From contig JAKITQ010000024.1 of assembly GCA_021647985.1 (NCBI GenBank), positions 1-43,462 of the forward strand: 43,462 bases of DNA, written 5' to 3'. The DNA is from Flavobacteriaceae bacterium. GTDB taxonomy: Bacteria > Bacteroidota > Bacteroidia > Flavobacteriales > Flavobacteriaceae. The notes under the pieces are model-generated. The model was not told the origin of the DNA, made no database searches, and worked only from the letters and a program-made list of their open reading frames with translations. Of this stretch, positions 1 to 6,970 are shown piece by piece. Position 1 is the stretch's first letter; every line of letters starts with the position of its first letter. The position numbers and the translations under genes were made by a program.

Positions 1-263
1 AAATATTGTAAAACTTCAAACCAATTCATGTTATTGGTTGCATAAAATGGCTGGATTAAGGGTTTTATTTCATCCAAAAATTCATCCGAATAATCGGTAA
101 ATTCAATATCTTGTTTGGCTATGTTGCCGTAAAATATATTACGGTCAATTACGGGTAAGTGAGAAACTGGATTTTTCGCAAATAAAGCTTGAGCCTTTTT
201 AATTTTATCACCTATTTTTAAAGGTTTAATATCATTCAATATGTAATCGATTGTTTGTGTCAT
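1..263 (-). CDS. CBS-domain protein, C-terminal part cut by window edge
   Basis: An open frame runs leftward off the window from an ATG at 261-263. The visible 87 residues begin MTQTIDYILNDIKPL and contain a stretch (ALFAKNPVSHLPVIDRN) with the look of the first half of a CBS module, a small regulatory domain that usually binds adenine nucleotides. From memory of flavobacterial genomes, a small CBS-domain protein often sits between pdxJ and an NAD kinase gene, which fits the divergent pdxJ here. The 69-bp gap to pdxJ should hold both promoters. I see no clear TAnnTTTG on this strand, only a weak TTTCTTTG. Most of the gene lies outside the window, so the family call rests on the N-terminal third or half. 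Confidence 0.65.
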   Translation of the reverse strand, partial: MTQTIDYILNDIKPLKIGDKIKKAQALFAKNPVSHLPVIDRNIFYGNIAKQDIEFTDYSDEFLDEIKPLIQPFYATNNMNWFEVLQY

Positions 264-302
264 AAAATTATGCAAAGAAAGTCAAATAAACATGAAATAG
301 AT

Positions 303-310
303 TAATTTTG
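303..310 (+). promoter_or_regulatory. Candidate -7 promoter element for pdxJ
   Basis: TAATTTTG matches the Bacteroidota -7 consensus TAnnTTTG and is followed by C. It lies 22 bases before the pdxJ ATG. I do not see a good TTG at -33. Confidence 0.55.
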
Positions 311-332
311 CATTTACTAAATTAATAAACTC

Positions 333-1046
333 ATGACAAAATTAAGTGTAAATATTAATAAAATTGCAACAATAAGAAATGCACGTGGAGGAAATACACC
401 AAATTTAGTGCAATCAGCTATTGATATTCAAGGTTTTGGGGCAGAAGGAATAACAATTCATCCTAGGCCAGATGAACGACATATTAGATATCAAGATGCT
501 TATGATTTAAAGCCAATTGTAACAACGGAATTTAATATAGAAGGCAATCCGGTACAAAAATTTATGGATTTAGTTTTAGATATCAAACCAACACAAGTTA
601 CATTAGTGCCCGATGCTGTAGATGCGATTACATCAAATGCAGGCTGGGATACCATTTCTAATCAAAAATTTTTAACAGAAGTGATCAATGAGTTTCAGCG
701 TAATAATATTAGGACTTCCATTTTTATGGGAGTTGATTTGAATTTAATTGAAGCCGCAGCAAAAACAGGTACCGATAGAATTGAACTATATACGGAAGCT
801 TATGCAATTGCATATAAAAAAGGAGATAAAGCGGGTATTACACCCTATATTGAAGCTGCTAAATTGGCAAGTAGTTTAAAAATGGGTTTAAATGCAGGTC
901 ATGATTTGAGTTTGGATAATTTGCAGTTCTTCGCTAAGGAAGTGCCAGATTTATTAGAAGTTTCTATAGGCCATGCCTTAATATCTGAAGCTTTGTATTT
1001 TGGATTGCAAAATGTAGTTAGTATGTATCTGCAAAAATTAAAATAA
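333..1046 (+). CDS. pdxJ: Pyridoxine 5'-phosphate synthase PdxJ
   Basis: PdxJ condenses 1-deoxyxylulose 5-phosphate with 3-amino-2-oxopropyl phosphate to give pyridoxine 5'-phosphate, the last ring-forming step of DXP-dependent vitamin B6 synthesis in the cytoplasm. The 237-residue length is normal. Family motifs are clear: an N-terminal strand MTKLSVNINKIATIRNARGG, the phosphate/active-site segment ITIHPRPDERHI near residues 41-52, LVPD near 92-95, and a C-terminal SIGHALISEAL phosphate-binding segment. It is a single-domain TIM barrel. It starts a three-gene rightward group: its TAA overlaps the ATG of the following hydrolase by one base, so the two are translationally coupled. A TAnnTTTG element lies 22 bases upstream. 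Confidence 0.95.
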   Translation: MTKLSVNINKIATIRNARGGNTPNLVQSAIDIQGFGAEGITIHPRPDERHIRYQDAYDLKPIVTTEFNIEGNPVQKFMDLVLDIKPTQVTLVPDAVDAITSNAGWDTISNQKFLTEVINEFQRNNIRTSIFMGVDLNLIEAAAKTGTDRIELYTEAYAIAYKKGDKAGITPYIEAAKLASSLKMGLNAGHDLSLDNLQFFAKEVPDLLEVSIGHALISEALYFGLQNVVSMYLQKLK

Positions 1047-1816
1047 TGAATATATTAAACGCTGTCGTTTTAGGTGAAGGTGAGCCATTATTGATATTGC
1101 ATGGTTTTTTTGGTATGGGTGATAATTGGAAAACACTTGCGAACAAATTTTCTAAAAATTATCGAGTACATATAATTGATCAGAGAAATCATGGTAGAAG
1201 TTTTCATGCCGATGATTTTACTTATGATTTAATGGTTGAAGACTTGTTAAATTACGTCCATTTTCACCATTTAAAAAAAGTATATTTATTGGGCCATTCT
1301 ATGGGAGGTAAAACAGCAATGCTATTTGCTGTTACATATCCTGAACATGTTAAGAAATTAATTATTGCTGATATAGCCCCAAAATTTTACCCGCAACACC
1401 ATCAATTTATTTTAAAAGCTTTGCACGCTGTAGATTTTACAGAAATAAAATCTAGAAATGAAATTGATGTGATTTTTAAAGAATATATTCCTGAAATTGG
1501 AATAAGATTGTTTCTCTTGAAAAATGTATACAGAAAAACTAAAGATACTTTTGCGTACCGTTTTAATTTAGATAGTCTCACAGAAAATATTGAAGAAATA
1601 GGTATGGCTTTACCCACGATGACCTTGTTTGAAGGTGAGGCTTTATTCTTAAAAGGAAAAAATTCTGATTATATTTCACAAAACGATATGGCTTTAATAA
1701 ATGCTCATTTTCCAAATAATAAAATAGTAACGATAAAAAATGCAGGTCATTGGTTACATGCTGAAAATCCGAATGATTTTTACGACAATGTTGTAAGTTT
1801 TCTTGAAAATCACTAA
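1046..1816 (+). CDS. Alpha/beta-fold hydrolase, YbfF-like esterase
   Basis: A 256-residue alpha/beta hydrolase. Visible landmarks are the oxyanion strand LLILHGFFGMGDNW (residues 15-28), the DQRNHGRS turn (45-52) typical of YbfF-type esterases, the nucleophile elbow GHSMGG with Ser85, and the catalytic His in NAGHW (His235) near the C-terminus. The acid residue should lie around 200-215 but I cannot assign it by eye. The substrate is unknown; relatives hydrolyse short acyl esters or thioesters. The start is ATG at 1046, overlapping the pdxJ stop by one base, so it is co-transcribed with pdxJ. I see no signal peptide and infer a cytoplasmic enzyme. Confidence 0.85.
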   Translation: MNILNAVVLGEGEPLLILHGFFGMGDNWKTLANKFSKNYRVHIIDQRNHGRSFHADDFTYDLMVEDLLNYVHFHHLKKVYLLGHSMGGKTAMLFAVTYPEHVKKLIIADIAPKFYPQHHQFILKALHAVDFTEIKSRNEIDVIFKEYIPEIGIRLFLLKNVYRKTKDTFAYRFNLDSLTENIEEIGMALPTMTLFEGEALFLKGKNSDYISQNDMALINAHFPNNKIVTIKNAGHWLHAENPNDFYDNVVSFLENH

Positions 1817-1847
1817 TTTGCCCTTTGCAATTATAAAAACAGAATAG

Positions 1848-2183
1848 ATGAATTATATTTTAAAAATACTATTATCAGCGATTGCTGTAATAATTCTATC
1901 AAAAATATTACCTGGTGTTGAAGTTGATAATTATACAACGGCTATATGGGTGGCTTTTTTAATAGGTATACTCTTTACTTTTTTAAAACCAGTGTTGGTG
2001 GTGTTAACTTTACCCGCTACTATATTAACATTAGGCTTGTTCTTATTTGTTATCAATGCTGGTCTTATATTGATTGCTAACAATTGGATTGACGGATTTA
2101 GCGTATCTGGCTTTTGGACCGCTTTGTTGTTTAGTGTTTTATTATCCTTTTTTGAATCTATTCTTTATAAAATATTAAAATAA
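1848..2183 (+). CDS. Phage-holin-family (YvlD-like) four-helix membrane protein
   Basis: A 111-residue, very hydrophobic protein with about four predicted transmembrane helices (around residues 3-20, 30-48, 52-76 and 85-108). The pattern SKILPGVEVDNYTTAIWVAFLIGILFTFL matches the PF04020 'phage holin family 4 / YvlD' proteins, which are widespread chromosomal membrane proteins of unknown function. The name does not imply a prophage here, as no other phage gene is near. It follows the hydrolase stop by 31 bp on the same strand, so it is probably the last gene of the pdxJ transcript. I see no U-tract hairpin after it. Confidence 0.8.
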   Translation: MNYILKILLSAIAVIILSKILPGVEVDNYTTAIWVAFLIGILFTFLKPVLVVLTLPATILTLGLFLFVINAGLILIANNWIDGFSVSGFWTALLFSVLLSFFESILYKILK

Positions 2184-2297
2184 CTATTTTTTTAAACGGA
2201 TTTAATTTTTATAATAGAGAAAAATATGAATCGGTTTACTCTTGTTTTTAATGTTTTAATAGATTTAACACGATATTTTGCTTATTTAGAACAATCA

Positions 2298-2330
2298 TTG
2301 TTGATATGTAATGTAAAATTATTATTTTTG
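2298..2330 (+). promoter_or_regulatory. Candidate promoter of tig (-33 TTG, -7 TATTTTTG)
   Basis: TATTTTTG at 2323-2330, followed by C, is a good TAnnTTTG match. TTGTTG at 2298-2303 lies about 20 bases upstream, the expected -33 to -7 spacing in Bacteroidota. The tig ATG is 37 bases downstream. This is the best-formed promoter in the window. Confidence 0.65.
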
Positions 2331-2367
2331 CACCCTTAAATTTTTTTAAAAGCTAAATTATTTACGC

Positions 2368-3690
2368 ATGAAGATTACTAAAGAAAATATCGATGCATTA
2401 AATTCAATCGTAAAAATTGATATTAATGCCAATGATTATGAAAACAAAGTAGAAAAGGAATTAAATAATTATCGTAAAAAGGCAAATATCCCTGGTTTTA
2501 GAAAAGGACATGTACCTATGAGCTTGGTAAAAAAGCAGTATGGTAAATCGGTAATGATTGATGAAGTAAATAAACTTTTACAAGAAGCACTGAATAATTA
2601 TTTGATTGAAGAAAAATTAGATGTTTTAGGTAATCCATTACCAAAAACACAGGAAAATTTTTCATGGGATACGGATAATTTTACCTTTGAATTTGAATTA
2701 GGACTTACTCCTGAGTTTGATGTGAATTTAACGCCTAAAAAAGCAATCACATCTTATAAAATCGTTGCCGATGATAAAATGGTAACAGATCAAATTAAAA
2801 ATATAAGAGAGCAGTATGGTAAAATGAAAACACAAAGTGTTATTGCTCAAAATTCAAATGTTACAGGTTCTTTTGTAAATGAGGAAAAAGAGATAGATAA
2901 AAAATCTACCTTTAAATTAGAAAAAATTAAAGGTAAATCAAATATAAAACAATTTATTGGAGCTAAAGTAGGAGATGTTTTAGAGCTAAAATCTAAAAAT
3001 TTATTTGCAGATGATCATTTATTAATGAATATTTTAGGTCTTTCACATGATGAAGCACATGATTTTAATGAAATACTAATATTAACTATTGAAGAGATTA
3101 CCGAAACAGAATTGGCCGAATTAAATCAAGAATTGTTTGATAAAATATACGGTAAAGACATTATAAAAAGTGAAGATGAATTAAAAACAAAGTTAAAAGA
3201 AGAAGCAGAAAAACAATTTACAACACAGGCTGACCAGCAACTATTAAATGAGGTTACTGAAAGTTTAATTGCAAATACTAAATTTGATCTGCCTACTGAA
3301 TTTTTAACAAAATGGTTGGCAGTTGCTGGTGAAAAACCAATGACTATCGAACAAGCAAAAGAAGAATTTGATCGTTCTGAAAAAGGTTTGCGCTATCAAT
3401 TAATTGAAGGTAAAATAAGCAAAGACAATGACCTTAAAGTTTCTTATGAAGATTTAAAAGACTATGCCAAAGGCTATATAAAAACACAGATGGCGCAGTT
3501 TGGAAATATGAATCCTGAAGAGAAAGAATTGGAGGGAATAGCAAATCGTGTTTTGTCAAATCAGGATGAGGCAAAGCGTCTTTCAGATCAATTAATGAAT
3601 GAAAAATTAGTGAACTTTTTTAAAGAAAATGTTAAATTAAAAACCAAAGAAGTAACTTATGAAGAGTTTGTAAAAGAAGTATACAAATAA
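2368..3690 (+). CDS. tig: Trigger factor (ribosome-associated chaperone)
   Basis: Trigger factor binds the ribosome at the exit tunnel and shields nascent chains. The 440-residue length fits the family. The N-terminal ribosome-binding domain carries the signature IPGFRKGHVP (41-50, with GFRKG at 43-47). The middle part (about 150-245), which is the FKBP-like isomerase domain in E. coli, looks strongly reduced here, as I recall for Bacteroidota trigger factors, so isomerase activity is doubtful. The C-terminal part from about 255 is long, charged and helical, as expected for the chaperone arms. The gene has its own promoter and a hairpin terminator after it. It lies upstream of clpP-clpX, a widely conserved neighbourhood, although here a gene on the opposite strand intervenes. 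Confidence 0.93.
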   Translation: MKITKENIDALNSIVKIDINANDYENKVEKELNNYRKKANIPGFRKGHVPMSLVKKQYGKSVMIDEVNKLLQEALNNYLIEEKLDVLGNPLPKTQENFSWDTDNFTFEFELGLTPEFDVNLTPKKAITSYKIVADDKMVTDQIKNIREQYGKMKTQSVIAQNSNVTGSFVNEEKEIDKKSTFKLEKIKGKSNIKQFIGAKVGDVLELKSKNLFADDHLLMNILGLSHDEAHDFNEILILTIEEITETELAELNQELFDKIYGKDIIKSEDELKTKLKEEAEKQFTTQADQQLLNEVTESLIANTKFDLPTEFLTKWLAVAGEKPMTIEQAKEEFDRSEKGLRYQLIEGKISKDNDLKVSYEDLKDYAKGYIKTQMAQFGNMNPEEKELEGIANRVLSNQDEAKRLSDQLMNEKLVNFFKENVKLKTKEVTYEEFVKEVYK

Positions 3691-3712
3691 TAAGTTTTTT
3701 CTTTTGAAATAT

Positions 3713-3750
3713 AAAAACTCCATAGGTTATCTTATGGAGTTTTATTTTTT
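3713..3750. terminator. Bidirectional hairpin terminator between tig and the 3732 gene
   Basis: An 11-bp perfect stem (AAAACTCCATA at 3714-3724, TATGGAGTTTT at 3733-3743) with an 8-base loop is followed by a T-rich tract on the plus strand and flanked by A residues that give a T run on the minus strand. It sits between converging genes and overlaps the stop codon of the minus-strand gene. Confidence 0.8.
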
Positions 3751-4484
3751 AGATACACCCTGTTATTAATTGTGTTTTGATTCATCGCAATCAATGTAAG
3801 ATGTTTTAATATTTCTTCCATGGGTCCTTTTTTATTTTTTTTTAAATCTTCGTAATTTTTTTTTCTAATTTCTGCAAGAAGCTTAGGTAATTCTTTACTT
3901 GTAAATTTATCAGGAAGAGGATACGAATTATCAGAATTTTTGATTGAATTAAAAACAAATTGTAGTATTAATTCGTAATCTTTAATATGCATATTGGTAA
4001 ATAAATAATCAGATCTTTTTTGATGTTTATAGATTTTCTTTTTATTATTTTGGTATATTAAATACCATTCATTGTTTCTTATTTCATAAATAATGATTTC
4101 GTTTTTTTCTTTATAGATGATAGGGTTATTATTAAAATCAAAATTAATTTTGATATCGGGTATCGAATCTAAATAAACAACCTTATTGTTTAGCTCATAT
4201 TCGAAAGTATAATAATATCCTTTTGTTTTATTTTTCTTGGGTCTAGATAAATTAGAGTAGGTAATAAATTTACCGTTTAAATCTTTTTTTATTTTCCATT
4301 TTGGAGGATAAATAATAGTATCAATTGGACTTGTTTTTATCAACCAATTCTCAGGTATTTTATTTTTAAAGACTAAATTATTTGGAAAGTTTTCTAACAA
4401 TATCATGTTGTTTAAAAGAAATATCTCTTGCCCAGTTAGGTTGTAACTAATTGTAATCAATATTATTAATATAATTTTTTTCAT
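3732..4484 (-). CDS. Exported protein of unknown function
   Basis: I do not recognise this 250-residue protein. The N-terminus (MKKIILIILITISYNLTGQE) looks like a Sec signal peptide with cleavage near residue 18, with no lipobox Cys, so the mature protein is probably periplasmic or surface-exposed. The rest is rich in Lys, Asn, Ile and Tyr, with several strand-like stretches (VYLDSIPDIKINFDF, NEWYLIYQNNKKKIY) and a Lys-rich C-terminus. The gene stands alone on the minus strand between tig and clpP, breaking a region that is otherwise all plus strand. Base composition is even more AT-rich than its neighbours. No TAnnTTTG is obvious upstream. It ends inside a shared hairpin terminator. It could be a strain-specific insertion. 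Confidence 0.6.
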   Translation of the reverse strand: MKKIILIILITISYNLTGQEIFLLNNMILLENFPNNLVFKNKIPENWLIKTSPIDTIIYPPKWKIKKDLNGKFITYSNLSRPKKNKTKGYYYTFEYELNNKVVYLDSIPDIKINFDFNNNPIIYKEKNEIIIYEIRNNEWYLIYQNNKKKIYKHQKRSDYLFTNMHIKDYELILQFVFNSIKNSDNSYPLPDKFTSKELPKLLAEIRKKNYEDLKKNKKGPMEEILKHLTLIAMNQNTINNRVYLKNKTP

Positions 4485-4622
4485 TGGATGGATACTTTTC
4501 TTTTGTTAGCTAAAATAAATAAATTTGACTGGAAGGAATACTTTGATTCAAATTAAATTCACATATAACTTTATAATTATATTGTTAGTATATTTACAGA
4601 CTTAAAGTTTAAAATAATTTTT

Positions 4623-5282
4623 ATGAATTTAGGACAAGAATTTAGAAATTACGCGGTTAAAGACCAAGGGATTAGCAGTCTACATGTTGACACTTTGATA
4701 AGTAGCGTTACCCCATATATTATTGAAGAACGTCAGTTAAATGTAGCACAAATGGATGTGTTCTCACGTTTAATGATGGATAGAATTATTTTTTTAGGAA
4801 CAGCAATCAATGATCATGTGGCCAATATCATTCAAGCACAATTATTGTTTTTAGAAAGTGTTGATTCTTCTAAAGATATTTCTATTTATATCAATTCTCC
4901 AGGAGGCGGTGTATATGCCGGCTTAGGTATTTATGATACCATGCAGTTTATCAAACCTGAAATTGCGACAATTTGTACTGGTATGGCAGCTTCAATGGGA
5001 GCAGTTTTAATGTGTGCCGGTGAAAAAGGAAAACGTTCGGCATTACCGCATTCGCGAATTATGATTCATCAGCCTCTAGGAGGAGCACAAGGGCAAGCAT
5101 CTGATATAGAAATAACTACAAGAGAGATATTGAAACTAAAAGATGAGTTATATGAAATTATTGCAAAACATTCTGGTCAAAAAATTGAAAAAGTTCATGA
5201 TGATTCTGATAGAGATTATTGGATGAGAGCAGATGAAGCTAAAAAATATGGAATGATTGATGAAATATTAACTCGAAAGTAA
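4623..5282 (+). CDS. clpP: ATP-dependent Clp protease proteolytic subunit ClpP
   Basis: ClpP forms the two-ring, 14-subunit serine protease chamber that degrades substrates fed in by ClpX. The length of 219 residues is normal, with a slightly long N-terminus. The catalytic triad is visible: Ser124 in GMAASMGA, His149 in RIMIHQPLGG, and Asp198 in SDRDYWM. The SPGGGVYAGL loop (92-101) is the conserved substrate-strand and oxyanion region. It is followed after 33 bp by clpX on the same strand. Upstream, TATATTTA at 4589-4596 differs from TAnnTTTG at one position and is a weak promoter candidate. Confidence 0.97.
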   Translation: MNLGQEFRNYAVKDQGISSLHVDTLISSVTPYIIEERQLNVAQMDVFSRLMMDRIIFLGTAINDHVANIIQAQLLFLESVDSSKDISIYINSPGGGVYAGLGIYDTMQFIKPEIATICTGMAASMGAVLMCAGEKGKRSALPHSRIMIHQPLGGAQGQASDIEITTREILKLKDELYEIIAKHSGQKIEKVHDDSDRDYWMRADEAKKYGMIDEILTRK

Positions 5283-5315
5283 TAATTATTTGATTTATTA
5301 AATTCAATGTAAGAA

Positions 5316-6554
5316 ATGGCTAAAAAAGAAGCATTAGAATGTTCGTTTTGTAAACGAAAAAAGGAGGAAACGAATTTATTGATTGCCGGAGTCGATGCAC
5401 ATATATGTGAAAAATGTATTGAGCAGGCTCATGGTATTGTATTGGAAGAAAGTACAAATGAAAAAGAAAAAGGATCATTAGATTTTGCAGTTAGAAAACC
5501 AATTGAAATTAAAGATTTTTTAGATCAATATATTATCGGGCAAAATCAAGCCAAAAAAGTTATGTCTGTTGCCGTTTATAATCATTATAAAAGGTTATTA
5601 CAAAAACCTGTTAATTCAGAAGATGATATAGAAATTGAAAAAAGTAATATTATCATGGTTGGTGAAACAGGTACTGGTAAAACATTAATTGCCAGAACTA
5701 TTGCCAAAATGCTTGATGTTCCTTTTGCTATTGTAGACGCAACTGTATTGACCGAAGCGGGTTATGTTGGTGAAGATGTAGAAACTATTTTAACAAGGTT
5801 ATTACAGGCTGCCGATTATAAGGTTGATAAAGCCGAGCGCGGTATTGTATTTATTGATGAAATTGATAAAATAGCCAGAAAAGGTGATAATCCATCCATA
5901 ACACGTGATGTTTCTGGTGAAGGTGTACAACAGGCATTGTTAAAGTTATTGGAGGGTACTATTGTTAATGTGCCGCCAAAGGGTGGTAGAAAGCATCCCG
6001 ATCAAAAATTTGTTGAGGTGAACACTAAAAATATTTTATTTATTGCGGGTGGCGCTTTTAGCGGAATTGATAAAGTAATAAGTAAACGCTTAAATATGCA
6101 AGCTGTAGGTTATAGCGCTTCAATCTCTGAAGATAAAATTGATGAAAAGAACCTATTGCAATATGTAATTCCAAGTGATCTAAAAAGTTTTGGTTTGATA
6201 CCTGAAATTATTGGTAGACTTCCTGCATTGACTTTTTTAAAACCATTAGATAAAGAAACTTTGCGATCTATTTTAACCCAGCCCAAAAACGCCATAATTA
6301 AACAGTACATAAGATTGTTTGAAATGGATGGCATTGCGTTTAAAATTGACGAAAAGGCTTTAGATTTTATCGTTGAGAAAGCAATTGAATATAAACTCGG
6401 CGCACGTGGTTTGCGCTCGTTGTGCGAAGAAATTTTAACCGATGCTATGTTTGAATTGCCAAGTAGCAATGAAACAAAATTAAGAGTGACCAAAAAATAT
6501 GCTGAGGATAAAATAACCAAATCTACTATTAAGAAATTGAAAGCGGTTTCGTAG
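5316..6554 (+). CDS. clpX: ClpX, AAA+ unfoldase of the ClpXP protease
   Basis: ClpX is the hexameric ATPase that recognises, unfolds and translocates proteins into ClpP. At 412 residues it is typical. The N-terminal zinc domain has C9-x2-C12 and C31-x2-C34. Walker A is GETGTGKT (116-123), Walker B ends FIDEID (179-184), the pore loop is GYVG (149-152) and the RKH loop is at 225-227. The tripeptide that docks on ClpP, IGF in E. coli, aligns with VGY here (in MQAVGYSAS), a conservative change. The C-terminal small domain has GARGLRS. It is co-transcribed with clpP, and the only good terminator lies 209 bp downstream, beyond a large inverted repeat. Confidence 0.97.
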   Translation: MAKKEALECSFCKRKKEETNLLIAGVDAHICEKCIEQAHGIVLEESTNEKEKGSLDFAVRKPIEIKDFLDQYIIGQNQAKKVMSVAVYNHYKRLLQKPVNSEDDIEIEKSNIIMVGETGTGKTLIARTIAKMLDVPFAIVDATVLTEAGYVGEDVETILTRLLQAADYKVDKAERGIVFIDEIDKIARKGDNPSITRDVSGEGVQQALLKLLEGTIVNVPPKGGRKHPDQKFVEVNTKNILFIAGGAFSGIDKVISKRLNMQAVGYSASISEDKIDEKNLLQYVIPSDLKSFGLIPEIIGRLPALTFLKPLDKETLRSILTQPKNAIIKQYIRLFEMDGIAFKIDEKALDFIVEKAIEYKLGARGLRSLCEEILTDAMFELPSSNETKLRVTKKYAEDKITKSTIKKLKAVS

Positions 6555-6753
6555 ATTTTGTTTAACCTTAAATTCGCAAGTGTTTTCGTAGCGAAAAGTC
6601 AAAATGTATGCTAGTGTTGGTGTAGCGCAACTTTGAGACACGCAAACATAGTTTTATTATGGTGAGTATCGAAAATCGAGCATTCCCAACAATGGCGTGC
6701 AGTTTGGCTTTGTAGTAGAAATACATTTGCGGATTTAAGGTTTAAACCAAAAT
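6555..6753. repeat. Large imperfect inverted repeat directly after clpX
   Basis: The left arm begins right after the clpX stop (6555 to about 6590: ATTTTG, TTTAACCTTAAATTCGCAA and on). The right arm, about 6713-6753, is its imperfect reverse complement (core TTGCGGATTTAAGG, then TTTAAACCAAAAT). About 120 bp lie between them. Arms of 36-41 bp differ by a few substitutions and single-base indels. I see no reading frame inside. It could be a degraded miniature mobile element or a chromosomal repeat; a transcript through it could fold into a long stem at the clpX 3' end. Confidence 0.6.
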
Positions 6754-6762
6754 ATAAAATTT

Positions 6763-6794
6763 CCTACAAGATTTTAAAACCTTGTAGGTTTTTT
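6763..6794 (+). terminator. Intrinsic terminator of the clpP-clpX transcript
   Basis: CCTACAAG (6763-6770) pairs with CTTGTAGG (6781-6788), with an additional TTTT/AAAA inner pairing, and is followed by six T residues at 6789-6794. It is the first U-tract hairpin downstream of clpX. Confidence 0.75.
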
Positions 6795-6799
6795 CATTT

Positions 6800-6892
6800 C
6801 ATGTGTCTAAATTTTAATTTTTTATAAGTGACACATGCTGTTCGCTATTAGTCATACCCTCGTGTATCAAAATTCGGCATGCTCGTTTCATG
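6800..6892. repeat. Dispersed intergenic repeat, copy 1
   Basis: About 93 bp with no coding potential, closely matching a second copy at 28060-28149. Shared blocks include TGCTGTTCGCTATT, TCAAAATTCGGCAT and CTCGTTTCATG. It starts with a perfect inverted pair CATGTGTC (6800-6807) and GACACATG (6830-6837). The remainder of the 6555-6970 gap holds the inverted repeat, the clpX terminator and the dnaG promoter. Confidence 0.75.
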
Positions 6893-6943
6893 TAATTGCT
6901 TATTTGATTACAGGTATTTTTTTTATATATCCTTCAATATATG

Positions 6944-6951
6944 TAAATTTG
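6944..6951 (+). promoter_or_regulatory. Candidate -7 promoter element for dnaG
   Basis: TAAATTTG matches TAnnTTTG, 19 bases before the TTG start of dnaG. The short leader it implies is common in Bacteroidota. The -33 region shows no clear TTG. Confidence 0.5.
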
Positions 6952-6970
6952 TGCTACTAAATTTTATAAT

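Noticed and set aside
1848..2183. 'Phage holin' name as evidence of a prophage
   Set aside because: This family is chromosomal in many bacteria, the gene is in the pdxJ operon, and no other phage gene is nearby.
6110..6520. Minus-strand open frame of 136 codons inside clpX
   Set aside because: Shadow of clpX, with no promoter or recognisable product.
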